Assembly (NCBI GenBank): GCA_041399065.1 | Contig: JAWKTN010000005.1 | Coordinates: forward strand, 372,001 to 436,000 | DNA: 64,000 bases | Direction of reading: 5' to 3' | From: JAGQPD01 sp020426865 | Lineage (GTDB): Bacteria > Planctomycetota > Planctomycetia > Pirellulales > Pirellulaceae | In this document: positions 16,719-25,219 of the stretch, one piece after another | Layout of the letters: the number at the start of each line of letters is the position of its first letter | How positions within the stretch are numbered: the first letter of the stretch is position 1 | Position numbers and translations under genes: made by a program | The notes under the pieces: model-generated | What the model was told of the DNA's origin: nothing | Seen by the model: only the letters and a program-made list of their open reading frames with translations | Database searches by the model: none

Positions 16719-17529
16719 ATCGGGATAGGGGCCCGGTTTCCCGGGGCCCCTCCCACATCACCTAGCATGCGGGTCCGCACTAGGCGATTCGTTTCTTGGC
16801 AGCAAGCTTGAGCCAGATTTCCAATAGACTCGCCAATCCTGACTCCCTGAGGTAGTCGACCGAGAGTGCTTGATGCACGGCTTGACTGGACGACATGACC
16901 CAGGGGCCTTTACTGCTGACACCGTGAGTAACGGCTTCTTTCTGCCGGATACCGAGACGCTTCAAGTTGGTGATTCGCGTGCGCGGATTCTTCCACTGCT
17001 TCCAGTAACAAGACCGGAGGCGGCGGCGGACCCACTTGTCGAGTTCACCAAAGAAGCTTTTGATCGGAACCGTGCGAAAGTAACCAACCCACCCCTGGAA
17101 ATACCGACGCAGTTCTACAAAGCGTTGCCGCATCGATACGCCGCGAGTGCGACGTGTGATGTCGCAAACACGATCTTTGAACTTGCGGATGTTCTTGGGG
17201 ATGACTCGAATATGTCCGCCGTAGCCCACGAATTGGAAGCCGAGGAATTCGACTCCGTTCGTGCTGCGGAGACTGCTCTTCTGGCGATTGACCACCAGTT
17301 TGAGCTTTCGCGTTAGGTATCGTTCCACCGATGCGAAGACACGGCGAGCGGCTTCCCTGGTCTTGGTGAACACCAGGAAATCGTCCGCGTAGCGCACAAA
17401 GCGGAGTTCGCGTCGCTCCAGTTCCTTGTCGAAATCATCCAGCAGGATGTTCGCCAGGATGGGTGAAAGCGGTCCCCCTTGCATCGTACCTTCGATCGAC
17501 GGTTGCAGTTGAGCTTCGACCATCACGCC
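16719..17529 (-). mobile_element. Group IIC intron 2, 5'-truncated copy
   Basis: 811 nt nearly identical to the 3' part of intron 1: same CCCGAT 3' end, domain VI GC stem, domain V, and the C-terminal half of the RT. Similarity stops abruptly at CATCACGCC (17521-17529). The 5' domains I-III and the RT N-terminus are gone, so it cannot splice by itself. Its 3' end lies in the same attC position as that of intron 1. Confidence 0.85.
16780..17529 (-). pseudogene. Reverse transcriptase of intron 2, N-terminally truncated
   Basis: From GVMVEAQLQPSIEGTMQGG onward the frame matches the intron 1 RT almost residue for residue, including FVRYADDF and the maturase tail. The open frame continues upstream to 17667 but that part is unrelated sequence. 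Upstream RT blocks 0-3 are missing. Confidence 0.88.
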
Positions 17530-17687
17530 GTTGTTCGACCACGCAGTGGCGGATGCCCACTTCGGCACCAGCGTCTTTTGGGTTCGGCGAACAACTGCTT
17601 TTGGTGGCGAACAGGCAATGGTAGAATATTGGCAAGCGAAACGCGGTGGTGGCCAGCGCGGGATCATTGAAATTGTCGAGGACTCCT

Positions 17688-17894
17688 ATGCTCAGGAATG
17701 ATCAAGAACTCGAAGCGACACTTGACCGCATCAAGCATTTTCAAGCTCAAGTGCGGCATCTGCGGGAAACGGAAACGAATCCGACGAACTTTAGGCTGTC
17801 GTCATCTGGATTTCTTGCCGAAATCGACCGAATGCAACTCGAAGTCCGTGAATACCTGAGCTTGCTTCCATCGCAGTTCAAAGAAACGGCGTAG
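17688..17894 (+). CDS. Small helical protein in cassette 5, unknown function
   Basis: 68 residues: an all-helical, charged protein with QELEATLDRIKHFQAQVRHL and FLAEIDRMQLEVREYLSLLP. I do not recognise a family; size and place suggest an orphan antitoxin or antitoxin-like protein. The start at 17688 follows GAGGACTCCT. Upstream (17530-17687) is sequence of unknown origin with a GTTGTTCG/CGAACAAC inverted repeat. The attC5 left end (CGACAGA) follows directly. Confidence 0.55.
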   Translation: MLRNDQELEATLDRIKHFQAQVRHLRETETNPTNFRLSSSGFLAEIDRMQLEVREYLSLLPSQFKETA

Positions 17895-17903
17895 GTGCGC
17901 GCA

Positions 17904-17912
17904 GCGACAGAA
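17904..17912 (+). other. attC of cassette 5, left part (interrupted by intron 3)
   Basis: GCGACAGA up to the intron junction; the site resumes at 18584. Confidence 0.65.
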
Positions 17913-18583
17913 TCGGGTAAGGGCGGTCATTGCTGACCGCCCTCCCCACACCACCGGACATGCGGGTCCGCATCCGGCGGTTCGACGAAGGACTTAAGTC
18001 CGAATTCTGGGTAGCCTCAGGATGGCAGGATCGGTGTTGGACGCATCGACAACTGGTTCCGTCAGTGACTCTCGATTCAGACTCAAGGCTGGCTTCTCGA
18101 TCCGCGCCAGTGCGGTATGTCCCGGTCGGGACAATGAACCTGTGTTCTCTTCCAGCGAAGAGGGGTTCCCTCGCACTGAGTTGATCGATGGCTCCTCCTT
18201 CTTCATCGTTCGGTCCTTCCCGTCTTCGTTGGTCTCGAAGGTGCGGTACTACGACCTCGGCTGACTCCTGCCTCACCCGCCGTGGATTGCTCCGCGACGT
18301 TCCAACCTTTCAGGCAAGCCTTACTCGCTGGAGCGAACGGCGGCCTTTGGGCCGCCTGGCAGGTCTCCCCGGATAAGAGCGTGATGCTTCGCTGCGCAGG
18401 CTCGCCATTTACCTGGTCGGTTGTCTGGAAACGGCTTTGTCGACCAACGCTGCGCGTCGGTGCCCGCCTTCGTCTAGTACTTGACCAATCGGAGTGATCA
18501 TTTGGTATACTGAACTCCTTAAGGTTCCCAGCCTCGTACAGGGGACTTGCACCCCATCACAATCACGCCCATGTCGGGCGCAC
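17913..18583 (-). mobile_element. Group IIC intron 3, ORF-less
   Basis: 671 nt with both intron ends: 5' GTGCGCCCGACATGGGCG at 18583 and 3' CTTACCCGAT at 17913. Between them are domains I-III similar to those of intron 1 (for example shared GGTCCTTCCCG and CTTTCAGGCAAGCCTTACTC blocks on the plus strand) and a domain V with CATGCGGGTCCGCATCCGG. The domain IV position holds about 200 nt without RT similarity. It could splice if an RT/maturase is supplied in trans, for example by intron 1. Confidence 0.8.
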
Positions 18584-18661
18584 CAAGCAACGGAGCCGGC
18601 GGTCGGGTCGGTTTTGAAATCAACGCATCTCGCGGCGGCCCGCTGATGCGTGTCGTTCGGC
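18584..18661 (+). other. attC of cassette 5, right part
   Basis: CAAGCAACGGAGCCGGCGG, then TTTTGAAATCA and GCGGCGGCCCGC, ending GTGTCGTTCGG (R' from 18655). The TTTGAAATCA loop and GGCGGCCC arm match attC1, although the two arms pair less well here. Confidence 0.65.
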
Positions 18662-18701
18662 AAAACGATGAACCGCGGAGTTCGGGAATTGAGGCTTCGA
18701 C

Positions 18702-18962
18702 ATGCCGGAAGTGAGTCGGTTCTTTGGAATTTCGATTCGGATGTATTTTGATGATCAAAACCCTCCCCATTTTCATGCAATCTACGAGGGTGCAGAGACC
18801 GAAATTGGCATCGATCCGCTGACGATTCTCCGTGGACGGTTTCCGCGGCGCGCCATTGGCATGGTGTTGGAGTGGGCGGCGATTCATCAACAGGAGCTGC
18901 TTGACAACTGGGTGCGGCTCCATAATGACGAAGCACCTCAGAGAATTGCCCCCTTGGACTAG
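18702..18962 (+). CDS. DUF4160 protein
   Basis: 86 residues with the DUF4160 marks ISRFFGISIRMYFDDQNPPHFHAIY-like (here VSRFFGISIRMYF, PPHFHAIYEG) and GRFPRRAIGMVLEW. DUF4160 genes nearly always precede DUF2442 genes, forming a suspected toxin-antitoxin-like pair. First gene of cassette 6; ATG at 18702. Confidence 0.9.
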   Translation: MPEVSRFFGISIRMYFDDQNPPHFHAIYEGAETEIGIDPLTILRGRFPRRAIGMVLEWAAIHQQELLDNWVRLHNDEAPQRIAPLD

Positions 18963-18973
18963 GAGTGTATTGA

Positions 18974-19258
18974 ATGTTTCCGCGAGTGACTGGCGTACGC
19001 CACATCAGCGATTACGAACTTCAAATCAGTTTTGCTGATGGCACTGTCGCGAATCTCGACTTCCGCAGCCGGATAGCTGGACGCGGTGGCGTCTTTACGG
19101 CTCTCCAAGACCTCAACGTTTTTGCCCAAGTTCGGGTCGACCACGAAGCTGGCACGATAGCCTGGCCGAATGGAGTCGATTTTTGTCCAGATGTGCTATA
19201 CGCCGAGGCCATGGGTAAGAACATCGAAGATCTGGGCAGTGAGCTGGAAATCGCGTGA
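18974..19258 (+). CDS. DUF2442 protein
   Basis: 94 residues with VTGVRHISDYELQISFADG, then GTIAWPNGVDFCPDVLY, the DUF2442 signature. Function unknown; the DUF4160 partner is 11 bp upstream, so co-translation is likely. Last clear coding gene of the cassette array. Confidence 0.9.
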   Translation: MFPRVTGVRHISDYELQISFADGTVANLDFRSRIAGRGGVFTALQDLNVFAQVRVDHEAGTIAWPNGVDFCPDVLYAEAMGKNIEDLGSELEIA

Positions 19259-19280
19259 ATGGAAGATGTCCGATCGCAGT

Positions 19281-19372
19281 CGCCGACTCAACGGTTGCAA
19301 TGGAGCGTCGTAACCGGGCGTGTTCGGATGGAAAGTCAACTCACGCCGCCCACTGAACCGTAGCGTTCTGCC
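19281..19372 (+). other. attC site of cassette 6
   Basis: Starts near CGCCGACTCAA; arms CGGTTGCAATGGAGCG and CGCCGCCCACTGAACCG pair imperfectly; ends in CGTTCTGCC (R' from 19365). Complementarity of R'' to the presumed cassette start (GTTCGGC at 18655) covers only about five bases, so this is weaker than attC1-3. Confidence 0.6.
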
Positions 19373-19747
19373 AAAGTCCCACGGCTGTCCCCAGCCGTAT
19401 GGCGGCACTCCCGCATGGCACGACGCGTATGACTCCAATCCCGGCGCTGGACCGTAACACAACTGTGTCGGGCCTTCGGCCCTGGGGGCGTGGGGCGGCG
19501 GAAACCGGGCCCGTCGGGCCCGTCGGGCGTCGTGAAGGGCCTTCGGCCCTGGGACGGCGAGCTCGAGGTCGCGTTCGTTCTATCGATGCAAGGGCCTTCC
19601 AGGCCTTCGGCCCGGAGGGCCGCAACAACCTCCGCCGGTGGCGTGCTCCCCCGCACCCAGGCCCGGAGGGCCGACACACATACGGCAACGCGGCGTTGAC
19701 AGGTGCCGCGATACGGTTGCGGACAGCCGTGGAATTTTGCCAGAACT
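19365..19747 (+). repeat. Non-coding element with ~38-bp inverted ends and GGCCTTCGGCC hairpins
   Basis: The left end GTTCTGCCAAAGTCCCACGG (19365 on) and the right end read on the other strand (GTTCTGGCAAAATTCCACGG from 19747) match at about 32 of 38 positions, both continuing into GCTGTCC and CCGTAT. Inside are three GGGCCTTCGGCCC-type palindromes (near 19472, 19538, 19611) and an AGGGCCGCAACAACC block that recurs at 43867. It also satisfies the R'/R'' rule for a cassette (GTTCTGCCAA versus TTGCCAGAAC, 9 of 10), so it may be a gene-less cassette. No credible protein. Confidence 0.6.
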
Positions 19748-19750
19748 TAA

Positions 19751-19775
19751 TTATTACCGGACGCCCCGGTGATAA
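19751..19775. repeat. Palindrome matching the attI-region hairpin
   Basis: TTATTACCGG-N5-CCGGTGATAA resembles the third palindrome of the attI-like region (12026-12050, TTATCGCCGG-N5-CCGGTAATAA). Including flanks, 26 of 29 positions agree in inverted orientation (12023-12051 against 19750-19778). It marks the far end of the cassette array. Confidence 0.7.
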
Positions 19776-20051
19776 GCCCCGAAAACACAGTATGATTCAC
19801 GATGCCCTGCTTCTCCGCCAGGTTACATGTCGTAAGCTAAGTGAAGAGCTCGCTGACTCAGATTGTTCGTGCCATTGCTTGGAGTCTCATGCCTGTTTCG
19901 CGTCACGCCTATTTCGTGTCATGCCTGTTTCGTGCGGTCTCGGCACCACTGCGGTGGCCTCGAACGTGGTTCAACGTGGTTCACACGACCGGTTCCATTT
20001 TTCTACCGGTTCAATACTCACGCGAATACTATCCATAAGACCACCACACTG

Positions 20052-22988
20052 TCAATTGGCGACCTTTTTGTAGTGTTCGTACAGCACCGTTCCATGCTCA
20101 TCGTGGTGACGGAACACGAGTACTGGCTTGCCGCTCTGGTTGGGTTGCAGCTCGATCCACAGAAATCCGCCGGAGGGCTCTGCTTGGGTGTACGGCTGTT
20201 TGATCTCAGCTGCCGGATCGGTCGATGCGGGATCGCCAGGATTGCGGCCCAAACGGGCATTGGCGTCGACGAGCGCGCCACACGAGAATTCCTCGATCCC
20301 GGTCGGATCCACCGAGTGATATTGCCAATGCCGATCGCCACAGACGATGTAGAACTGCCCCTGGTCCAATCCGGACTCGCGCAACCAGCGAAAGAACTCG
20401 TCACGTTCGTGTCGAAATCCGCCAATGTCACAGTGATTGTCCGTCTTGCGCTTATCATCCGGCCCGACCATCGGTGTCGGTGAGATCAACACCTTGAACG
20501 TCGCGTCGCTGGCCGCCAAGGTCTCCGTGAGCCAATCACGCTGCTCCTTACCCCAGATCGATTTCTCGGGTCCATCGGCCATCTTGTTGGGACTGCGATA
20601 AAGACGGTTTTCCGTCATCCAAATCTGCAAATCGCGGCACAACCGACGCGTGCGATAGGTCTTCGTTTGCAGATCGTCCTGTGCCGCGTACGGCAGCTGC
20701 TCGCGGGCCGTACGGGCCCCAAGCTCTACCGACGGGGCATAATCACCGGAGTTGTCGCAGTCGTCCACGCGAAAGTCATGATCATCGATCATCCAATAAG
20801 TTGGAATGCGTGAAAACAGCGCGCGATAGCGCGGCAACACGAACTGCTGATGCCACTTCCGCCGCATCTGCTCGACCGTTTCCGCGCGTCCCTTCGTCGG
20901 CGAATCGTAGTAAACGTTGTCACCCGTGCCGACAAAGAAATCTGGGCCAAGCCGCGCGATGGTATCGAGCGCCGGGTAGCCCAAGTGCCGATCTGGCTGA
21001 GCGTATCCAGGAGGAAGCTCGATATTGTTCTGTTGAACGTGTTCGGCCCGATCAATCGCCTGATCTCCGTAGAACTTGGCATGATTCATCCCAGTTACAA
21101 CAACAAACTTCGCTGCCACGTCTTCCGCAGGTCCGGCCAATGTGCGAAACGTTGCGGTCGGACCGGGATGGAACTGACCGCCCTGCTGGCGGATCTCGGT
21201 GCGGACCGTGTAGCGTGTCTGGGGCTGCAAGTTGGTAAGGACCGCGCGTGCGATGAAGTCGTGGTCCGCTTCGGCCGGCGCGTCAATCGATGGAATCACT
21301 TGCGGCGAAGCCTCGTTGCCGCCCGAGTTGCCATCGACCGGCGTCAACGAAAATCGCACGTCGCCGGCCACGCCGGGAAGGTCGCCTTCTACAAGTTGGT
21401 CGGCATCCGACAGGCGAACTTGCACAATCGCCCCGGATGAAGAGAGTTCCCCCACCATCATCCCGGTCGGGGCGAACACATCTGGGCGCCGCAACTGCGG
21501 CCGCACCGAACCGTCGCGGGCGATGACGGCGAATGCTTCATCGGCCTTTCCGAGCGGTCGACACCCGGGGCCTCGACCCTCCATGCCCAAATCCCCTTCG
21601 ATGGCTCTGGCCAACTCTCGCAATTGCGCGACAACCTGCGGATGCTCGCCGGCCACGTTCTCGCTCTCGCCAATATCGTTTGACAGGTTGTATAGCTGGC
21701 CGTCCTTCAGGTGCAATTTCCAGTCGCCTTGGCGCACCGCCTCGAGATTCAAGCCGCGGAAGTAATAAAAAACGTCGTGCGGGACTGGCGCACTGTTATC
21801 GCCCGTCAGCTGCGGCCAAATGTCGCGGCCATCGATTGTGCGATCGTTGGGCACCGTGCCGCCGCCGAGTTTGACGAGCGTCGGCATCAGATCGAACATC
21901 CCCATGATCTCTGGCGACGATGTGTTGGCAGGGATATGCTCGGGCCACCAGGCGATGGTCGGGACGCGGACGCCCCCTTCCCATGTGCTCCCCTTGGCGC
22001 CCCGCAATGGCGCGTTGTTGGCGCCGTGTCGAGTCTGTCCGCCATTGTCGGAAGTGAAGATCACGAGCGTGCGATCGTCGATATCAAGCTGACGCAACGT
22101 CTGCATGATCTGCCCAACGCTCCAATCGACTTCCTGGACCCAATCGCCGAAGAGTCCATTTTCCGATGTGCCGCGAAACCGATCGCTGGGATACAGGGGG
22201 AAATGAACCGCCGAATGAGCGAGGTACAGAAAGAACGGTTCGTCACGATACTGCCACAAAAACGATACAGCTTCGTCCGTATAACGCGATACGAGTGCTT
22301 GCTGATCGACCGGCAACACGCGGTGGAGGACCTGCTCGTTCCGCATCAGCGGCAAGGGTGGTTGTTGTTTGGCAAGGTCGCCGGCAGGGGGTGGTGCGGT
22401 ACCGAGGTTCGTGCGCGTACCATCGGAAGGGGGCCCCATGTCGTTGGAATAAGGAAGGCCATAGTAGTAGTCGAACCCCTGTCGGGTCGGAAGCCACTGG
22501 GGTTGGTCCCCTAAATGCCATTTACCTACGATCCCTGTCGTGTACCCGGCGGCGCGCAACAGTTCGGCAATCGTCAATTCGTCAGGATGCAGACCAATGT
22601 CGTTCTCGGGAAAAAGCACGTGAGGAATCGGCAGGCACCGCTTCGGGTAACAGCCGGTCATCAAAGACGCCCGCGACGGGGAACAGACGGGGGCGGCATA
22701 AAAGGAAGTGAGCCTGCGTCCTTCGGCAGCCATGCGGTCCAAGTGTGGCGTCTTTTGCGTCTTCGAGCCGTACGGACCGATGTCACCGTAACCAAGATCG
22801 TCCACATTGATAATAATGAAATTGGGGCGAACGTCATCAGCGGCCATTACTTGGCCTGGAAGCAACCCACAGCTGACGACAACCAATGGCAGCAATGCTA
22901 GCCATCCATGAGTCGGCATCGGACGATCGGCATGTACGTTGGTTACGGCGTGAGCTGTTCTCACAAGCGGTTGAAAGAAGATCGACAT
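20052..22988 (-). CDS. Sulfatase-PhoD fusion: arylsulfatase-like plus alkaline phosphatase D-like domains
   Basis: 978 residues, with a signal-like hydrophobic segment at 29-50. The sulfatase domain (about 53-480) has PNFIIINVDDLGYGD, the formylglycine motif CSPSR with Cys102, and GIVGKWHLG and FTSDNGG metal/active-site blocks. From about 500 a beta-sandwich leads into a PhoD-like phosphoesterase: FVVVTGMNHAKF, GDNVYYDS, WMIDDHDF, ISPTPMVGPD and GDRHWQYHS, with the Asp/His metal ligands. It should cleave sulfate esters and phosphate esters or phosphodiesters outside the cytoplasm. The start at 22988 has GGGAG eight bases upstream; ATG 22919 is an alternative. The nearest anti-sulfatase maturase is not in the window. 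Confidence 0.88.
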   Translation of the reverse strand: MSIFFQPLVRTAHAVTNVHADRPMPTHGWLALLPLVVVSCGLLPGQVMAADDVRPNFIIINVDDLGYGDIGPYGSKTQKTPHLDRMAAEGRRLTSFYAAPVCSPSRASLMTGCYPKRCLPIPHVLFPENDIGLHPDELTIAELLRAAGYTTGIVGKWHLGDQPQWLPTRQGFDYYYGLPYSNDMGPPSDGTRTNLGTAPPPAGDLAKQQPPLPLMRNEQVLHRVLPVDQQALVSRYTDEAVSFLWQYRDEPFFLYLAHSAVHFPLYPSDRFRGTSENGLFGDWVQEVDWSVGQIMQTLRQLDIDDRTLVIFTSDNGGQTRHGANNAPLRGAKGSTWEGGVRVPTIAWWPEHIPANTSSPEIMGMFDLMPTLVKLGGGTVPNDRTIDGRDIWPQLTGDNSAPVPHDVFYYFRGLNLEAVRQGDWKLHLKDGQLYNLSNDIGESENVAGEHPQVVAQLRELARAIEGDLGMEGRGPGCRPLGKADEAFAVIARDGSVRPQLRRPDVFAPTGMMVGELSSSGAIVQVRLSDADQLVEGDLPGVAGDVRFSLTPVDGNSGGNEASPQVIPSIDAPAEADHDFIARAVLTNLQPQTRYTVRTEIRQQGGQFHPGPTATFRTLAGPAEDVAAKFVVVTGMNHAKFYGDQAIDRAEHVQQNNIELPPGYAQPDRHLGYPALDTIARLGPDFFVGTGDNVYYDSPTKGRAETVEQMRRKWHQQFVLPRYRALFSRIPTYWMIDDHDFRVDDCDNSGDYAPSVELGARTAREQLPYAAQDDLQTKTYRTRRLCRDLQIWMTENRLYRSPNKMADGPEKSIWGKEQRDWLTETLAASDATFKVLISPTPMVGPDDKRKTDNHCDIGGFRHERDEFFRWLRESGLDQGQFYIVCGDRHWQYHSVDPTGIEEFSCGALVDANARLGRNPGDPASTDPAAEIKQPYTQAEPSGGFLWIELQPNQSGKPVLVFRHHDEHGTVLYEHYKKVAN

Positions 22989-23274
22989 GTCTCGGGCTCC
23001 CGGAAGACGTTCAATGTGGCTGGCGGGCCATGTTTAACAAGGCCCAGGGCGCTCGTCAGGATAGCAGGGCTGCCACGAGAATTCCACGCGGCGAACACTC
23101 CGATTGGGAGTCCTGATGGTGAAAATATGCCGGTTATATCGAATAATTGGGTGGCGAGCCGCAGTTTCATCGCCGGAAATAGCGATCTTAACGGAATGGA
23201 GGGCAACGCGGAACCGATTCCCCGATACGGCAGCCGCATGACAGGCATAACCGTTACAAGAGGGACAAACGCGA

Positions 23275-25092
23275 ATGTTAGCAAGAACAGGACAGACGAT
23301 GCCCAATCTTGGCGATGAATCCGTGGAGGTGACTCGCTGGCGGTGTGCGGGAGCGGGACGTCCGACGGCGAAAAGAACTTGGATTCCGCTCGCTCTGGCT
23401 GCGACGTTGTCCATCACGACATACTTCTCGTGTGCCACGGCGGATGCTCAAGCAGACGACTTGTTTGCGGTATCTCCGGTGGCGTACTTTGCACCAGAGC
23501 CTTGGCAAGACGACAACACGGCCGAAGACATTGAAAACTGGTTGACGGAACAGACGATCGGCGGAGCCGGCGACACCAATGAAAACAGCGGCGCGGGAGC
23601 GGCCGCTACCACGACCGAAGGCGGTCAACAGCCGTCACGGAACGAACACCAATCCGACGAAAAGGCTGGCGACGAAAAAGGTGCGAACGACGAGAAGAAC
23701 AAGAACGAATCCAACGATGAAAAAGACTCGGATGGGGCAGAGGGGGACGAAGATGAAAAGAGTCTCACCGATCGGCTGAAAGACTTGGAGAAGAACTACG
23801 AGAAGTTGGAAAAGAACTTCGAGGAGTTGGACGAAGGGCTGGACGAGGGGATCTCGGGATTGAAGAGCACGTTGAAGGGATATGCACGAAGCGGCCATAG
23901 TGGTGCGACGATGAAGGTCAGCGGGCGGATTCATGCGGACCACTGGGCATTCCCTGGGGACTCGCCGGGCGTGAACGCGTTTGAAACTGGCGATCCGACA
24001 ATTTCGCCACAGGATCGGCTTGGTTTTCGTCGGATACGGTTCGGCATGGCGGGTGGTCTCTGGTACAACACGGAATACAAGATCGAGATGGAGTTTGCCG
24101 GTGCAAACGACGTGGAATATCGAGACGTGTACATCGGGATCAATGAGCTACCACTCCTTCACACATTATTGATTGGCAATCAGAAGCGTCCATATGGTTT
24201 GGACCATATCAACAGCAGCCGCTACAACGTATTTTTGGAACGGCCATTTGTCATCGAGGGGTTCAATCAAGATTCTCGTCGGTTGGGCATCGCATCGTAT
24301 GGCGTCAGCGAGAACGAGCGGTGGAACTGGCGATACGGGTTGTACAATCAGACGCTGGTACAAGCAATCGGCAGCTATGTAAGCGACCATTACCAGCCGG
24401 AACTTACCGGGCGTTTGGCAAACACGATTTGGTACGACGAGGGGTCCGACGGACGTGGCTATGCCCATTGGGCGATTTCCGGATCATTGGCCAATCCGGA
24501 CGGTAGCGGGCTGCCGGGTCGAGCGGCCAATGCGGCACGCTTCCGCACGCGACCCGAGTCTCGCACGGCGTCACGTTGGCTCGATACCGGTGCCATCGCC
24601 GGTGCTGACAATTTTCAACTGTTGGGATTGGAATCGGTGCTCAACGTTGGCCCGACACAGTTGGTGGGTGAGTTCCAGCATATCTGGCTCGACCGCGACC
24701 CGGGCAGTCAGCTGCAATTCCACGGTGCGTACATGTATCTGTCATACTTCCTGACGGGCGAACATATTCCGTGGGAGCGTGACAGCGGGCAATTGGGACG
24801 CGTCATTCCGCATGAGAATTTCTTCGCTGTCCGAACCTGTGATGGCTGCCGCGCCCGCGGTTGGGGTGCCTGGCAAGTGGCGTTTCGTTGGTCCTATGCC
24901 GACTTTACAGACCGAGACATCTTAGGCGGAATTGGAGAAAGTTATACCCTCGCGGTGAACTGGCACTGGAACCCATATGCCAAGATGCAGTTCAACTATG
25001 GTTATGGTGAAATCTCAAACCACGCGCCGGTCGCCGGACAGACATTTGGCACGTACCAATTCCTAGGGACTCGCTTTGTCGTAGACTTCTAA
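23275..25092 (+). CDS. OprP/OprO-type phosphate-selective porin
   Basis: 605 residues: signal anchor around 36-58, an acidic, Asn/Asp/Glu/Lys-rich low-complexity linker (105-160), a coiled coil (KSLTDRLKDLEKNYEKLEKN), and then a beta-barrel with alternating aromatic residues that ends in FLGTRFVVDF, as outer-membrane strands do. The pattern FRRIRFGMAGGLWYNTEYKI is typical of the phosphate-selective porin family. Divergent from the sulfatase-PhoD gene 286 bp away, which would fit uptake of released phosphate, an inference. GAGGGA precedes the ATG. Confidence 0.85.
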   Translation: MLARTGQTMPNLGDESVEVTRWRCAGAGRPTAKRTWIPLALAATLSITTYFSCATADAQADDLFAVSPVAYFAPEPWQDDNTAEDIENWLTEQTIGGAGDTNENSGAGAAATTTEGGQQPSRNEHQSDEKAGDEKGANDEKNKNESNDEKDSDGAEGDEDEKSLTDRLKDLEKNYEKLEKNFEELDEGLDEGISGLKSTLKGYARSGHSGATMKVSGRIHADHWAFPGDSPGVNAFETGDPTISPQDRLGFRRIRFGMAGGLWYNTEYKIEMEFAGANDVEYRDVYIGINELPLLHTLLIGNQKRPYGLDHINSSRYNVFLERPFVIEGFNQDSRRLGIASYGVSENERWNWRYGLYNQTLVQAIGSYVSDHYQPELTGRLANTIWYDEGSDGRGYAHWAISGSLANPDGSGLPGRAANAARFRTRPESRTASRWLDTGAIAGADNFQLLGLESVLNVGPTQLVGEFQHIWLDRDPGSQLQFHGAYMYLSYFLTGEHIPWERDSGQLGRVIPHENFFAVRTCDGCRARGWGAWQVAFRWSYADFTDRDILGGIGESYTLAVNWHWNPYAKMQFNYGYGEISNHAPVAGQTFGTYQFLGTRFVVDF

Positions 25093-25104
25093 TCCCTGCA
25101 GCAC

Positions 25105-25127
25105 AGTCGACTCTAAATCGGTCGACT
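25105..25127 (+). terminator. Small hairpin after the porin gene
   Basis: AGTCGAC-N9-GTCGACT, 13 bp after the stop. There is no T-run, so its role as a terminator is only possible. Confidence 0.35.
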
Positions 25128-25219
25128 AGGCGTGGCGAACGTTGTTTGTGGCGCATCGGGCGACTGCAAGAAGGACAGACGACACATTGGATCGATACTG
25201 TACAAGGAGGCACATACAC

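Noticed and set aside
17530..17595. GTTGTTCG/CGAACAAC inverted repeat considered as an attC
   Set aside because: Arms do not resemble the other sites and no R'/R'' match to a cassette end was found; origin left open.
19399..20073. 224-codon frame through the GGCCTTCGGCC repeats
   Set aside because: Runs through palindromic repeats and into unrelated DNA; coding is not credible.
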